From Sipunculus nudus (Eukaryota > Annelida > Sipuncula > Golfingiida > Sipunculidae): a DNA stretch of 64,000 bases. This document shows positions 43,294-53,640 of this stretch, one piece after another. The first letter of the stretch is position 1. The number at the start of each line of letters is the position of its first letter. Made by a program: the position numbers and the translations under genes. The stretch spans positions 39,623,558 to 39,687,557 of the forward strand of contig CM049310.1 of the NCBI GenBank assembly GCA_026874595.1, read 5' to 3'. The notes under the pieces are model-generated. The model made no database searches. It was given only the letters and a program-made list of their open reading frames with translations, and was not told the origin of the DNA.

Positions 43294-43753
43294 TAATAAT
43301 TTAAATATGAAATCAGCCATTAGATATCTGAAATTTGAAACCCGGTGTAAAGACATTGTGTTCAAACTTTTGTCACACTATGGAGATCTCCAACAGATTT
43401 ACCAACGTCTCCAGTAAAAAATAATAGTACATGTATTAACAATACATTTGTACTTGGTTAAAAGTGTGCTGCCACCTATAGGCAGACATACGATTCATCC
43501 TTCCCTCTTGTGTTGCTCTAGAGTTAACCTGAAACATAAAACTTGAATGTTTTTACACATATTGACATGAAGATTTTATGATAATAATTTATAATAAACA
43601 GAAAGGTGTTACATAAATCTTTAAATGCAAACTGATAAGGAAGTATAATTATACAACACACATGAATTAATTATTGGTGTGAGCAATTATTATGCAGATG
43701 TTACACATAAAAATGATTAATGTAGATGTTCTTTTTTTCAAATGAGTTAAATA

Positions 43754-43807
<54 letters not shown>

Positions 43808-44450
43808 GATTTTTCACTGTATAAATATTTTTGCTTGACGTCAGCTGAATAATGCTATTCGTATTGTTTCGAAACCATATATTCACTTAGATATTTTCTT
43901 CTTAGTTCGTTATATAAATTGCATTTCTTAATAAAATGACTTTCATTCTCTATAACATTAACCCCTGATTGAAGCAGAAAGTGCATAACCGATTTGTTTT
44001 TGGAAAGTTATGTCATATTCCTGTTTCAATTTCTAGGACATGTTGAAAACAACTTAGTCTGGACAGACTTTGTCTGTGTCTCATATTTGGTATACAGGTC
44101 AAATATTTTTTTTCTGTTTCCAGCAAAGATTTGTACTTCATGTAACTTTGTAGTTTTTATTACTGACTATTTTAATGCCATTCTTGTTTTCAAACATGTC
44201 TTGCACTCTCTGCTGAAACATGCTTAAGAGAACATTCACACCCCCCAACATCCTGGATGGTTCAGGCAAAACCAAATTTGTTACTAGATATGATATTTTC
44301 CACCTTTGTTGTCAAGTTGGTGAGTCTAGCTGGTACAAACAAAAGAAATGCCTGTTTGACAAGCCTTATGTCAGGCATGTTCAATATATTGACCCAGTAT
44401 TTTATCAACTTTGTAATACAATATATTTTAATAGGTAATCTCCCACATTC
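43292..44450. other. AT-rich insertion inside module copy 3
   Basis: No recognised gene. A (TA)n tract of about 48 bp sits at 43757-43804. Open frames at 43994-44574 carry no domain that I can name. Confidence 0.5.
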
Positions 44451-45109
44451 ACCTAAAATGGCTAGAATAACCTTGGACCAGAATATTATATTTATTTATT
44501 TCGTACGCCTTTACCGTATATTTATCCCTCGTAGACCTACTGCTACTTTTGAAGACCAAACGCATAAAGAATAAGCCAGTCTAATTAAAGATTTCCTAAT
44601 CAGCAGTAAGTGGATATAATAAAACAATACTACCTAGGTGCATGCTGTAGCCGAGCGACCACTGAACGACAATTCTCACGGGGGAAGGCTTAAATAATAA
44701 ATACAGGAAGGGGACATTTACTGAATAGTAAATACTAAGGAAACATAGTGCTATAATTGTATTTACACACCTGAACAATCTTACTTAGTACTCTGATGCC
44801 CGATCAAGTCAACACCTGGGGTACAGGCACAATAGACCTTACATTATCAACCGGAACCACACCGTAATCCTTGTTAACTGGTCAAGAACATGTGGATGGG
44901 GAGCAGTCACAGAGATGCATTTACACCTGAGAAAGGGCGCCGAGCATCCAGGGGAATAAACGGGACACACAGTTTACATTATTAATTACCTATAATTATG
45001 GTTGTTAACATTGAATCAGACCTTCTGTTGTAATAACTCATGTATCACTTTTACTCTTTGAAGTATACTAACATGAAGGGTAGTTTGTTAACAACAATAA
45101 ATGAAGGTA

Positions 45110-45215
45110 GACTGCTCGACGGGTCACGCTTCAGTTCTGTCAAACACGGTGTGTTTCTTCAGTAAAACCACCAAGTCCCTACATTCAAGTAACGCCTGAA
45201 TAGCTATTGAAACCG
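45110..45215 (+). promoter_or_regulatory. Orphan family upstream block, module copy 3
   Basis: CTCGACGGGTCACGCTTCAG, TTCTGTCAAACACGG and TAACGCCTGAATAGCTATTG. It is more decayed than the other two copies, and the dyad is lost. Confidence 0.45.
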
Positions 45216-45859
45216 GTGGTGGTCGGGTGTTTTATTCTTGGAAAGAAAGTTTTCAGAATTAAAGACTAATAATTAATTTTCATGAACCGTTTAAAAGGCA
45301 AATGCTTTTATTGTCATTTCAAAAGTACACACGCGCACATTTGCTATAGCCACTGCTTAAGCACTTAACTATCACTATCACAACCTAAATAACCTAAAAT
45401 GCTTACCCCTTGTGTCCTTATCCTTATTAAAAAATAGTTTAAAGCAAAATTTTACACTCGTCTGAAGGTTCTAAGTAACTGTTTAATAATTTATTTTTAT
45501 CTCTTAAAAGTTTGAGGTTATACTCAACTAGTTTTCCGTTTCCAGTTATACAAGTTATTAGTTCATATGTGAAATATCACATAAAAAAACTGCCGTGTAT
45601 GTAAAAGGGTTTGTATGAAATATATATTTCTATTTACTGTTATCATTTTGTCAGTTTTGTTCTGATCGTCTCTCAATACAAACAACCACAGAAAATAAGA
45701 CAATTGTTATATTTCGAACCATAGTATATCATATAAACTGACACTTTTATTTGAAATTTAATTTAATCAAATTCTTCCATGAATACGAAATAACCACTGG
45801 TTTTAAAATGGCACTGCTAGAAGCACAAAAACCCCAAGCGAAACCACGATTAGATCGCT

Positions 45860-46040
45860 CTTTAAGGCTTTTGAACAAAACATTGATCGCACTTTAACGT
45901 TCGAGATCGAGTTCTGCACTCTGGATTGGCTGGTCTCTGCTGCTGGGGCCCTAGCCGGTGCGTGGCCCGCTCGAGGCTTTGTGGATGTGGGTGCTGTGGC
46001 TTTCCTCGGTCACCGGTGCTAGTAAAACTGTGGCGGCTGT
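45860..46040. other. Local GC-rich patch
   Basis: CTGCTGGGGCCCTAGCCGGT and GCGTGGCCCGCTCGAGGC stand out in AT-rich DNA. No frame on either strand gives a known domain. It could be an exon relic or a piece of unrelated sequence. Confidence 0.35.
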
Positions 46041-46690
46041 TACAACCCATAATGTATTAACCGGCCCATATTGTAATAACGGCCCATATTGTAATAAAAA
46101 ATGCCCCATATTGTAATAAACCATACCCTGCCCATGTTGTAATAAAAAGGGAAGTGGGAAAAACGGCCCATATTGTAATAACACATGTTTAAGCTCAAGA
46201 ATGAATCCCAAATCAAACAGGCGACATGTCGTTTGAGAATACCTTCTAACATGACATCCATTTTTGGTTCCTCATTAGTATAACAGATGCAGTCATAATG
46301 GAAATCCAGTGCTTTTCATATTTGTATGTTCACGTAAACATTCACGTCACAGGAAGTCAACATTTATGTTGTCTACGAAAATTTGACATAAATTTAATCA
46401 TAAATCTTCTGAACTTCATTTTTTACAATATTGGCCTTTTTGCCCCTTTTAACCCCCCCCCCCCCCCCCATGTTGATTACAGCAAAAGTGACGTACAGTT
46501 ATTACAATCGTACTCATTTATAATCAAAGTATTGGCCATTATTACAATATTGGCCGTTTTTACAACAAAATGGGCCATTTAAACTACAATATTAGCCATA
46601 TCGTAACAACGACCCATAATGTTATAACCGTCTCATATTGTAATAACGGCCTATATTGTAATAAAAATGACGCATACTGTTATAATTTCA
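46040..46690. repeat. Interspersed GGCCCATATTGTAATAA motif array
   Basis: The ~17-bp motif recurs about 12-14 times with spacers of 4-40 bp. Copies left of about 46200 are in plus orientation. At 46425-46560 several are reversed (TTACAATATTGGCC), and those at 46575-46670 are plus again. A C run (46449-46469) lies in the middle. Not a simple tandem repeat. Confidence 0.75.
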
Positions 46691-47630
46691 AAGTACCAAT
46701 ATTGTTATGAAACTGAAACATCTGACTTTGACTAAACGGTGGATTGCCCTTGAATTCGGTATGCCTAATTATCTTGAAGAACGTGAACTGCTCCATTTTC
46801 TTAATTTTTATACGTTTCTACTTTCATTTTTGAGGACAACAGTATATAATTTCTCCTAAACTTCATTTATTAAGCCTCCTCCCGTAGGGAGGGGACGCTT
46901 CTACTTGTTGATGTGTTTATTTCTTTATCATTATTTGGGGCAAAATACTTTGTTGGACTTTCTTAGGTCCTCCGAGTGCAAAACCACCGATTTTTTTCTT
47001 CTTTCTTTTGCCCTTGTGTGAGCTTTCAAAAACTAACCTTCGGCTGTAAAATCAGTCACGGGAGACAGAATTGCACCTGTTATTTATTGTTGACCTTGAC
47101 CTTATTTCCAAGCTCTTACACCACATGTATATCAAAATACCCATTATCGCTCGATTCTATCCCAGTTTGAGCTAGCTCTCAAACACGGCTGATCATCCAA
47201 AACTTTATTTGGGTCAGAGTAATATTGACAGGTAATATCTTTGCAACTGGTGTTTATTTCGGACCATAATCTAATTTTCGAGCCATCCATATATTTAGTC
47301 ATTTTCAAAATTATCCTGTTTACCCTGTTTAAATATTTTATCATCCCATCAAAACACTGATTCAACAAAAAAGTTAACATGACCCATGGCTATATTTCTT
47401 TCATATTAGCTTGGTCACCGGCATTTTGGTTCATCTAAACAGATAGTGATTATGTGAGTCCAGTGGTATTTCATACCTGTATGTTCACTTACACATTCGT
47501 GTCACGAAAAGTCAATAGCTGAATTGTCAAAGTTAATGTGCATGAAATCTGAATTATCAAATTAGTTTATTTTTTAATAAATATAAATTTGGAAACATGA
47601 GTTCAGTTCTCTGTCTGATTTTTATTCGTA
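46691..47630. other. Non-genic stretch
   Basis: No supported gene. Short frames near 46976-47170 and 47144-47380 have no recognisable domain. Confidence 0.45.
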
Positions 47631-47633
47631 CTC

Positions 47634-47635
47634 AT

Positions 47636-47698
<63 letters not shown>

Positions 47699-47706
47699 CA
47701 CACAGC
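47634..47706. repeat. Poly-C/(TC)n(CA)n microsatellite downstream of N4
   Basis: CCCCCCCCC, about 50 bp of CT, then TACACACACAGC, about 230 bp past the N4 stop. Confidence 0.95.
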
Positions 47707-47933
47707 TACACATTCATACAGAAGAGGATCCTTTAACAAACAAACGATCGAAGGCATAATACATATAACTTTGTGTTTATAATGTAAGGCACAATAATCA
47801 GTAATAAATATCACATAAATAATAAATATAGTAATATCACATTTGGTATCACTCCTTTATGTATTTATCCCAGAACAAACAGTGTAAATATCACAGATAG
47901 TATCACAGTTTAGCGGCTCGTGTATAAAAGTTA

Positions 47934-48512
47934 TCAACTGCACATGTCTCTCTGATACAGACCAAATTCCTGGTCACAGATCAGGTTCCCACTGATATCA
48001 GGTAAACAATCCTCCCATGACCTGAGTGAGATAATTTCTTCCAAAGACAACGGACTATCACAGATGGCAGGGTTAGGTAGAGACGAACAATAGTTGAACT
48101 GTGTGGTATTCTCATCTACCGGTAGATGGCTCCCTCTGTCTGTCGTCTGCTGCGCTTCTGTCGTTGCGATCTCCACAAGAAGAGCTGGTTGTGGCGCCCT
48201 CTGTCCTCGCTCCTCTTCAAGAAGTCCAGGGAATTTACTATAATCTATGTGATACTCTGATCCGACCTGGATAGAGAGTGGCTGGTCTACGGGCACGGAG
48301 GGTTCTGTCGTCTGCTCTGTATGTGACGTCATCTTGATGTTCACCATAGATACGTACTGGCTGTAACAGTAGTGGTCCATGCTGTCTGTATAATCATCAT
48401 AACTGTATGAATTGTAACAATGCGAGTCACTTTGAAGCAAATAATCCCTTGAGAAAGATGTCGTATGCTGTACTGGATAGCACCAACTTGTCATGAGTAG
48501 AGCTGCCATCAT
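47934..48512 (-). CDS. Copy N4: intact SWCY-family protein, 192 aa, function unknown
   Basis: An uninterrupted frame from ATG 48512 (double Met) to TGA 47934, the same length as N2 and collinear with it. Differences are spread along the protein: TSWCYPVQHTTSFS near the start, LLQSDSHCYNSYSYDDYTDS, YVSMVNIKM where other copies have YEPMVNLKM, LVEIATTEAQQ for LVKMATxEAx, and LICDQEFGLYQRDMCS at the end. The invariant centre and SLEEIISLRSWEDCLPDI are unchanged. Retention of a full frame with many amino-acid differences from N2 suggests selection on the protein, but I have not computed this. The promoter has a weakened TATA. Function unknown. Confidence 0.72.
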   Translation of the reverse strand: MMAALLMTSWCYPVQHTTSFSRDYLLQSDSHCYNSYSYDDYTDSMDHYCYSQYVSMVNIKMTSHTEQTTEPSVPVDQPLSIQVGSEYHIDYSKFPGLLEEERGQRAPQPALLVEIATTEAQQTTDRGSHLPVDENTTQFNYCSSLPNPAICDSPLSLEEIISLRSWEDCLPDISGNLICDQEFGLYQRDMCS

Positions 48513-48960
48513 TTTCTAATACACGTACGCCTAAGATTAGGTGACTGTATATGTTTAGAAGGTGGTAATGTGTCCAACTTGTATAGGCCTACTATATGTG
48601 GTATAACCCTTGCGTGTGTGCCTCTCGGGGTCCGGAGATCAACTGTGGAAGGAGGAAAAGCTACTTAATTAATATTGAAAATGGAGGTTCAGTAATGAGC
48701 TAGATATTTGTTACGTCAGGATCCTGAGCACAAAGGACTATATCAGAGGTATAGTGAATTAAAGAACATTGACCAAACAACGTGGCCTATTAACTGCGTT
48801 CTAAAGAACAAACCACTACTGTTGGATCATCTGGGATTCCTTTTTAATTACCCAAACATTGTTTGAAGATAGCTAATTACCCACTTCTGGCCTCAGATAT
48901 ATAGCGTGACCAATCAAGCGCCACATGCATCACTTACTTTTGTTTGCTAACCAACCACGC
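48513..48960 (-). promoter_or_regulatory. N-type promoter of N4
   Basis: Same order of elements as N2, but the TATA position reads CAATATTAATTAAG instead of CAGTATAAATTAAG (about 48664-48676). The dyad CAAACATTGTTTG is perfect (48853-48865) and GACCAATCAAGCGCC is kept near 48909. Expression may therefore be weaker than that of N2. Confidence 0.5.
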
Positions 48961-49395
48961 TTGTACTAAATATACTTCAAAGAAGAGTCAGGTATACCGC
49001 ATTACATTAATAGGATTGAACCAGTGCTAATAATCAATAACACTTGTTAGGACATGGAGTAAGATTGTAAGCGCAGTTACTGACTGAGTTAAGCAGCGTG
49101 ATCTAAGTTGGGTTACAAGGTGCAAAAGTTTGGTTTGACTACCTTCAAAGCTTCTCAATGATGATATACCTAATTCCGCTTGCAATTGTTCCGATATTTG
49201 TTACATTTATATTTGGTGCTCTCGGACCATCTGCGGGATACCACGTTTGATGTCGGATATGGCAGTGCTGAGTGGATTAGTGTTTATTAAGTTACACTCA
49301 AATATACCAGTTTACATAATGGTGTATGAAGTCTTACACAAAAATGTGAGCTACACTTGCACAAAAAGGTTAAGTTCAAACTCTTTATACATAAA
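48961..49395. other. Distal N4 upstream
   Basis: No gene. Contains the block CCGCTTGCAATTGTTCCGAT and TTTGGTGCTCTCGG shared with 6480-6600 and 32871-33230. Confidence 0.55.
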
Positions 49396-49515
49396 AAACA
49401 TGTGTATGTGTGTATGGATATATGTTATGTATATAAATATGTTTTTACGTACATGTATGTATAAATATTTATATAAATATATATATTTATATATGTGTGT
49501 GTGTCTGTGTGTGAA
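49396..49515. repeat. TATG/TATA/TG cryptic microsatellite
   Basis: Mixed GTGTATGTGTG, ATATTTATATAAATATATA and GTGTGTGTGTCTGTGTG. Open frames across it are artefacts. Confidence 0.85.
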
Positions 49516-49892
49516 GGTTAAAATGCATGGATTTATGTATATCTCTATGTTTAATGCTTTGTATTTGTACATATATATGGTGTTAAGGACCTTCTGATGA
49601 TTACATTTTTTTTTTCTTTCTGAATGCAAATATTAAATTGTTATTTTAAAGTTAATTTAAATGTAAAATTTTAATTTTCGAAACATTTTAAAACGTTGTA
49701 AAATTTATTATTTTTATTTTATCGTATATGCTTTTATGGAACTTTGGGTCTTAGGCCCTACATAACTGACTAAATACATGTATTTCTTTCTATTCAATTC
49801 AATTTGGTTCTCTCACTTAGGACAAGATTGGTATTGTTTGTGGGTTTTGTACATTAGAAGAATATTTTAACATTTTAATGATTGTCCCGCCT
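49516..49892. other. AT-rich non-genic stretch
   Basis: Pairs with 33560-33831 of block 1. Nothing else. Confidence 0.5.
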
Positions 49893-50135
49893 TTTATGCA
49901 GAACAATGTTCGTCGTCCTTTCAACCGCCGAAACACAAATGGTAATTGGTAAAGTTAGCTTGTCCGACCCACTCCCTTTCTGAATAACTTGCTGATTACA
50001 GCCATTCGATCACTTCTCGGCTCACGTCCTAAAATCACTCGCTTGAACTCATTTTCAATCATTCACGCTGCCACTTTGTGACGTCACTACTCCGCAGTCA
50101 ATCACTCAGTCCACACCACAACCTTTTTCTTTTGC
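49893..50135. promoter_or_regulatory. CRE-containing conserved module, copy 2
   Basis: Closely matches 33832-34140. The CRE palindrome (GTGACGTCAC, about 50087-50096) is kept, but the AP-1 word is changed (TCACTCA instead of TGACTCA). Confidence 0.35.
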
Positions 50136-50429
50136 AGAAAACACTTCTTCCATTTGTCTTCCACAAATACAATTAAAAATTTCGGTTGTGTTTGATTTAT
50201 TTGAACATTAAGATCTTTATTTACACCCGCCAGTTCATAAATGAACTTAAGTCTTGATTCATTGGGTTAATTTTAGATGTTATCATAGCATGTGATAGTA
50301 ACACTAACGATTGTTTAGTAAATTGTTTTGTTCGGCTGCTTCCTTATATTAGTTGCCTCCATTAATTTTCCTTTTCCACTTTATAAATTTATTAATTCAA
50401 TGAACGATTGAAAACGAATTCTGTGGCTA

Positions 50430-50546
50430 ATTGATTATTTAGCTGCATCAAAGACGCATTTGTGAAACCGATCTGGTCCTCGTCAGTCTGTGGAGAAACA
50501 TAGCCATGATGGTATAGATGTCCCATAGCAAGTAATGTGCCTCTAA
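50430..50546 (-). pseudogene. Gustatory-receptor-like gene tail, copy GRL2 (fused remnant)
   Basis: On the minus strand TTAGAG is followed by AHYLLWDIYTIMAMFLHRLT, the start of exon A of the receptor tail. The sequence then passes through a deletion straight into the end of exon B (CAAATGCGTCTTTGATGCAG). The intron and the TYFFLLVQF helix are gone and the frame ends early. Position relative to SINE and V6 is the same as GRL1 relative to its SINE and V5. Confidence 0.65.
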
Positions 50547-50564
50547 TATTAAGAAGAGAAATAT

Positions 50565-50675
50565 TAAGAGGAAACCGGAGAACCCGGAGAAAACCACCGG
50601 CCTTCGGCGGACAACTACGCCGGAGATTGAACCCGTGACGTCATCGGACAGAGCGTTTTACTCCTCGACTATCAC
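50565..50675 (-). mobile_element. tRNA-headed SINE (fragment)
   Basis: Minus strand: GAGGAGTAAAACGCTCTGTC, CGATGACGTCACGGGTTCAA (B-box-like GGTTCAA), GTAGTTGTCCGCCGAAGGCC and TGGTTTTCTCCGGGTTCTCC. Better kept than its twin at 35128-35375. Confidence 0.6.
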
Positions 50676-50714
50676 TATTTGTGTGGCGTATATATGAATA
50701 TTTCTCTCACACTT

Positions 50715-50758
50715 TCTCCACCTCGTCTCTCTCTTTCTCTCTCTCTCACACACACATA
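50715..50758. repeat. (TC)n(CA)n microsatellite downstream of V6
   Basis: TCTCTCTCTTTCTCTCTCTC then ACACACACA, about 260-300 bp past the V6 stop. Confidence 0.85.
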
Positions 50759-50854
50759 TAAGCACAGACGCATGCAAGAACAAAACAAATATGACAAACA
50801 GGGTTATTATACTATTTTTAGGATGAAACAAAACGTCGCCTCAAATATGTATAA

Positions 50855-50860
50855 TTTATT
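50855..50860 (-). terminator. Polyadenylation signal of V6
   Basis: AATAAA on the minus strand in AATAAATTATAC, about 160 bp past the ancestral stop. Confidence 0.5.
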
Positions 50861-51016
50861 TAGCCATATATACAGAACAAAGTATAAACAGATATTTACA
50901 ACACATTGTGTCATATATCTTAACAGATACATTTACAGACTTAATGCATTAACAGTGTATATATCACAAGCAATATCACAGTTGTGCAGTCTTTGATATA
51001 AATTATCCATAGGATT

Positions 51017-51474
51017 TTAAAAATCCCTATAGTTCTGACCTATGTCCAGGTCACAGATCAAGTCCACACTGATATCAGGTCTGACGGTAGAGGGCACCCT
51101 CTGTCTCTCGTCTGGTCTGTTTCTGTCGTTGCCATCTTCACAAGAAGAGTTGGTTGTGGCGCCCTCTGTCCTCGCTCCTCTTCAAGCAGACCAGGGAATT
51201 TACTGTAATCTATGTGATACTCTGATCCGACCTGGATAGAGAGCGGCTGGTCTAATGGCACGGAGGGTTCTGTCGTCTGCTCTGTGTGTGACGTCATCCT
51301 GAGGTTCACCAAGGGATCGCATTGGCTGTAACAGTAATTCCCCATGACGCTTCCGTAATCTTCATAACTATATGAGTTGTAACAACGCGAGTCGCCCTGA
51401 GGTAAATAATCCCTTGAAAAATATGTTGTCTGCTGCAATGAATAGCACCAACTTGGCATGAGTAGAGCTGCCAT
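51017..51474 (-). pseudogene. Copy V6: SWCY-family gene lacking the C-terminal motif
   Basis: From ATG 51474 the frame is intact through the start (MAALLMPSWCYSLQQTTYFS), the Tyr block (GSVMGNYCYSQ) and the invariant centre to RGCPLPS. A deletion of roughly 130 bp then removes the spacer and the whole SLEEIISLRSWEDCL segment and shifts phase. The frame reads DLISVWT and stops at 51058 after 138 residues. The ancestral stop would align at 51017-51019. A shortened protein without the tail motif could still be made and, if so, might act differently. Its promoter looks complete. I treat it as a pseudogene. Confidence 0.75.
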
Positions 51475-51900
51475 AGCATGCCAATGACACTTTATCTTTC
51501 AACAGAATCTTTATCTATCAGTCTCCAGACTTTCGCTGCTTGAAATTTTTTATCAATTTGCAGTATTGTCGTGTTGTATGTCTCGAGGTTCTGAGATTAC
51601 TGTTGAGCAATGGCGGGGGCAATATTCTTATATGTTTGCTGTCGGCTTGTGAAGTACTCAGAGTTTGTAAAATCCAGCCACTGAGGACGCGTTGTTTCAA
51701 AGAACACTGGACAAACAACAGAGTGTGCTGATAACTCATTAACTGCTCCTGAAAGAACAAAGAGAGCGGTGTTGTCGTCGTCATTCAGGCGTAACCATGG
51801 CTTGTCCACTTTGAGGACGGGGGTTTCTTGTGTGAACCAAACAATGTTTGATGTTAATTAATACGACATTACAATCGACTTACGGTTTGAATGAACTGAT
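51475..51900 (-). promoter_or_regulatory. V-type promoter of V6
   Basis: Minus strand: AACATATAAGAAT (TATA about 51628-51635) about 150 bp upstream of the ATG, then the full conserved V block, GAGGACGGGGGTTTCTTGTG and the perfect dyad CAAACAATGTTTG at 51837-51849. Confidence 0.6.
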
Positions 51901-52609
51901 GCGTGACCGACTATCGTATGTAGGCCTTCAATTTCTGTTGTCAACAAACTGTCTTTTTCTATTCATTCACTTCAAGACTTAATTTATACACATTAAAAAA
52001 TTACAAGAGAATGACTGATTTAATATAATAATCATCATTGTAAGTGAAAAAAAATTGTATCCAGACAAGCCTAATGTTGTGTTTCTTTATAAATACCGGC
52101 TTTCAGTGAGATCGTAACCCCCCATTCCCGACCACTTGGCATGTATTACGGTGTTGCTTTCCAAGATTAGGTAAGGCTTCTTATATCTGTACCCTTAGGT
52201 GTTTGCTTCATGTGCGTTTCAGAAGATTAACAATTTAGGTATTCCAGGTGCCTAAATACATTTAAATAATGCTGTGGTTCCTGAGCCTTTCACTGAATAT
52301 ATTTTTCTCTGGCTGTATAATTATTACTAATTATTGTTAACCATTATTTATTCATATTTATTCAGACTGGCTTTATATGTCGTTATGTTCCAGAAAGCCA
52401 TAATATAACACGGTCATATAATATAGGGGATTATAATACAATAAAGCTATAACCTAGTAAAAAGAATAATAATTAATCCAGTGCGTGGCGGTTTAAGCAC
52501 TAAAACCGGGGTACATTGAAATTTTAAAGATGAAATAATCAGTTTGGTGTAAATACAAAATTATGTTGTAGGAGGAAATTATCGAAGAGTAGTAAAGCAC
52601 TAGAAGAAA
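51901..52609. other. Duplicated non-genic flank
   Basis: Collinear with 36840-36980 and 37500-37985 of block 1, without the 36985-37490 dispersed repeat. No gene. Confidence 0.55.
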
Positions 52610-52795
52610 ATAGTAATAATAAAAGTAATATTAATAATAATCTAATAAAAAAAAATATAAAAAAAATAAAATAATAATAATTATTATTATAATTATTGTT
52701 GTTATTTCATTTTTTATTTTTATCATTATTATTATTATTGGTATAATGATAATGATTATGATTATGATTTTTATCATTATTATATTGAACAAATG
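52610..52795. repeat. (AAT)n / (ATT)n microsatellite, inverted halves
   Basis: AAT-type repeats followed by ATT/ATG-type repeats; twin of 37986-38185 but more interrupted. Confidence 0.85.
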
Positions 52796-52802
52796 ATGAA
52801 CA

Positions 52803-53010
52803 CATCGCCCAAGACCACATATTGGACAAACACCAGAGTTGGTTGATAACTTAATGACTCCTCATAATAGAACGAGCGGGAGTGTTTGTGTTACCACTCA
52901 GCCGTGTCAACAGCGATTAATTATCGCAAAGAAGCATGGTTTGATGTTAATTAATGACGCACCAGAGGCCTCATAGTTTTACAGAGCTCAAACATGAAAG
53001 GGCAAACTCA
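52803..53010 (-). promoter_or_regulatory. Orphan V-type promoter block, copy 2
   Basis: CACATATTGGACAAACACCA, GTTGGTTGATAACTTAATGA and ATGGTTTGATGTTAATTAAT; same structure as 38213-38420, with no gene attached. Confidence 0.6.
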
Positions 53011-53640
53011 AATGGTCACTTAAAACAAGTTACAAACTACGTTTGATCTTTTTTACTTGATCTTATGAATGTTTTTTAAAAACTAATGGTTCTATATGCT
53101 TGTAATAACAGCTACGTTAAAGTCGGAAAGCCTTAAGCCATATGTAACTTGCACGTGCCGTATTGTTATGCAGGGATGTCAATACGTCAATGTTTATAAA
53201 AAAGAATTTCAAACTTTGATTACCCTACAACCCCGAGTTAAGGCCCCCCCCCCCCCGCACCCCTTGAAGATAAATTGACGCTATACTGACTTCACTGTCC
53301 TTATCCTTAAATGTTTGTAATGTTAAATTAAATATTTAATATCTATGTCTTTTATTTTTTTCATGTTTTATTGTGATGTTTAATAAAAATAAGGTTTACA
53401 TGTTTTGATATTTTTTATTATGTTTATGTTTATTTAAACATTCCTATAATTTCATATTTAATCATAATGCTTAATTGCGATATTTTTTCTATCATTATGT
53501 TATACTATTTTCATTAAGTTTTTATAATTATTTCTATTATTATAATTTTCAATTGTGATTTTTTATTTAAATTATTGAAAATGTTGTAAGAACTGTTGTT
53601 AAAAATATATTTTTTAAACATATATTCCTACACCAGATGT
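53011..53640. other. AT-rich duplicated flank
   Basis: Pairs with 38440-39060. A C run sits at 53245-53256. No gene. Confidence 0.5.

Larger units (their letters stand above)
42140..45800 (+). repeat. V downstream module, copy 3 (gene lost)
   Basis: Collinear with 18130-20960 and 25980-28450. The match begins at AAAGACTAACAAAATTCTTT, passes the GTCCGTC-like run near 42400 and continues to about 42775. It resumes near 44510 (GAAGACCAAACGCATAAAGA) and runs through the orphan block at 45110 and the TTTTGTTCTGATC word near 45655. The interval 42782-44450 is inserted sequence. No V coding sequence precedes the module, so the gene of this third copy was deleted. Confidence 0.65.

Noticed and set aside
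44220-44574. Overlapping plus-strand frames of 72-105 codons
   Set aside because: No domain, splice support or conservation in the other two copies of the module; the segment is an AT-rich insertion.
45862-46261. Minus-strand frames with repeated YYNMG
   Set aside because: They translate the CCCATATTGTAATAA motif array; neighbouring phases are open too.
50620-50665. A functional tRNA gene suggested by the GGTTCAA B-box-like string
   Set aside because: No cloverleaf with paired acceptor and T arms can be drawn, and the sequence continues into a SINE core shared with 35128-35375.
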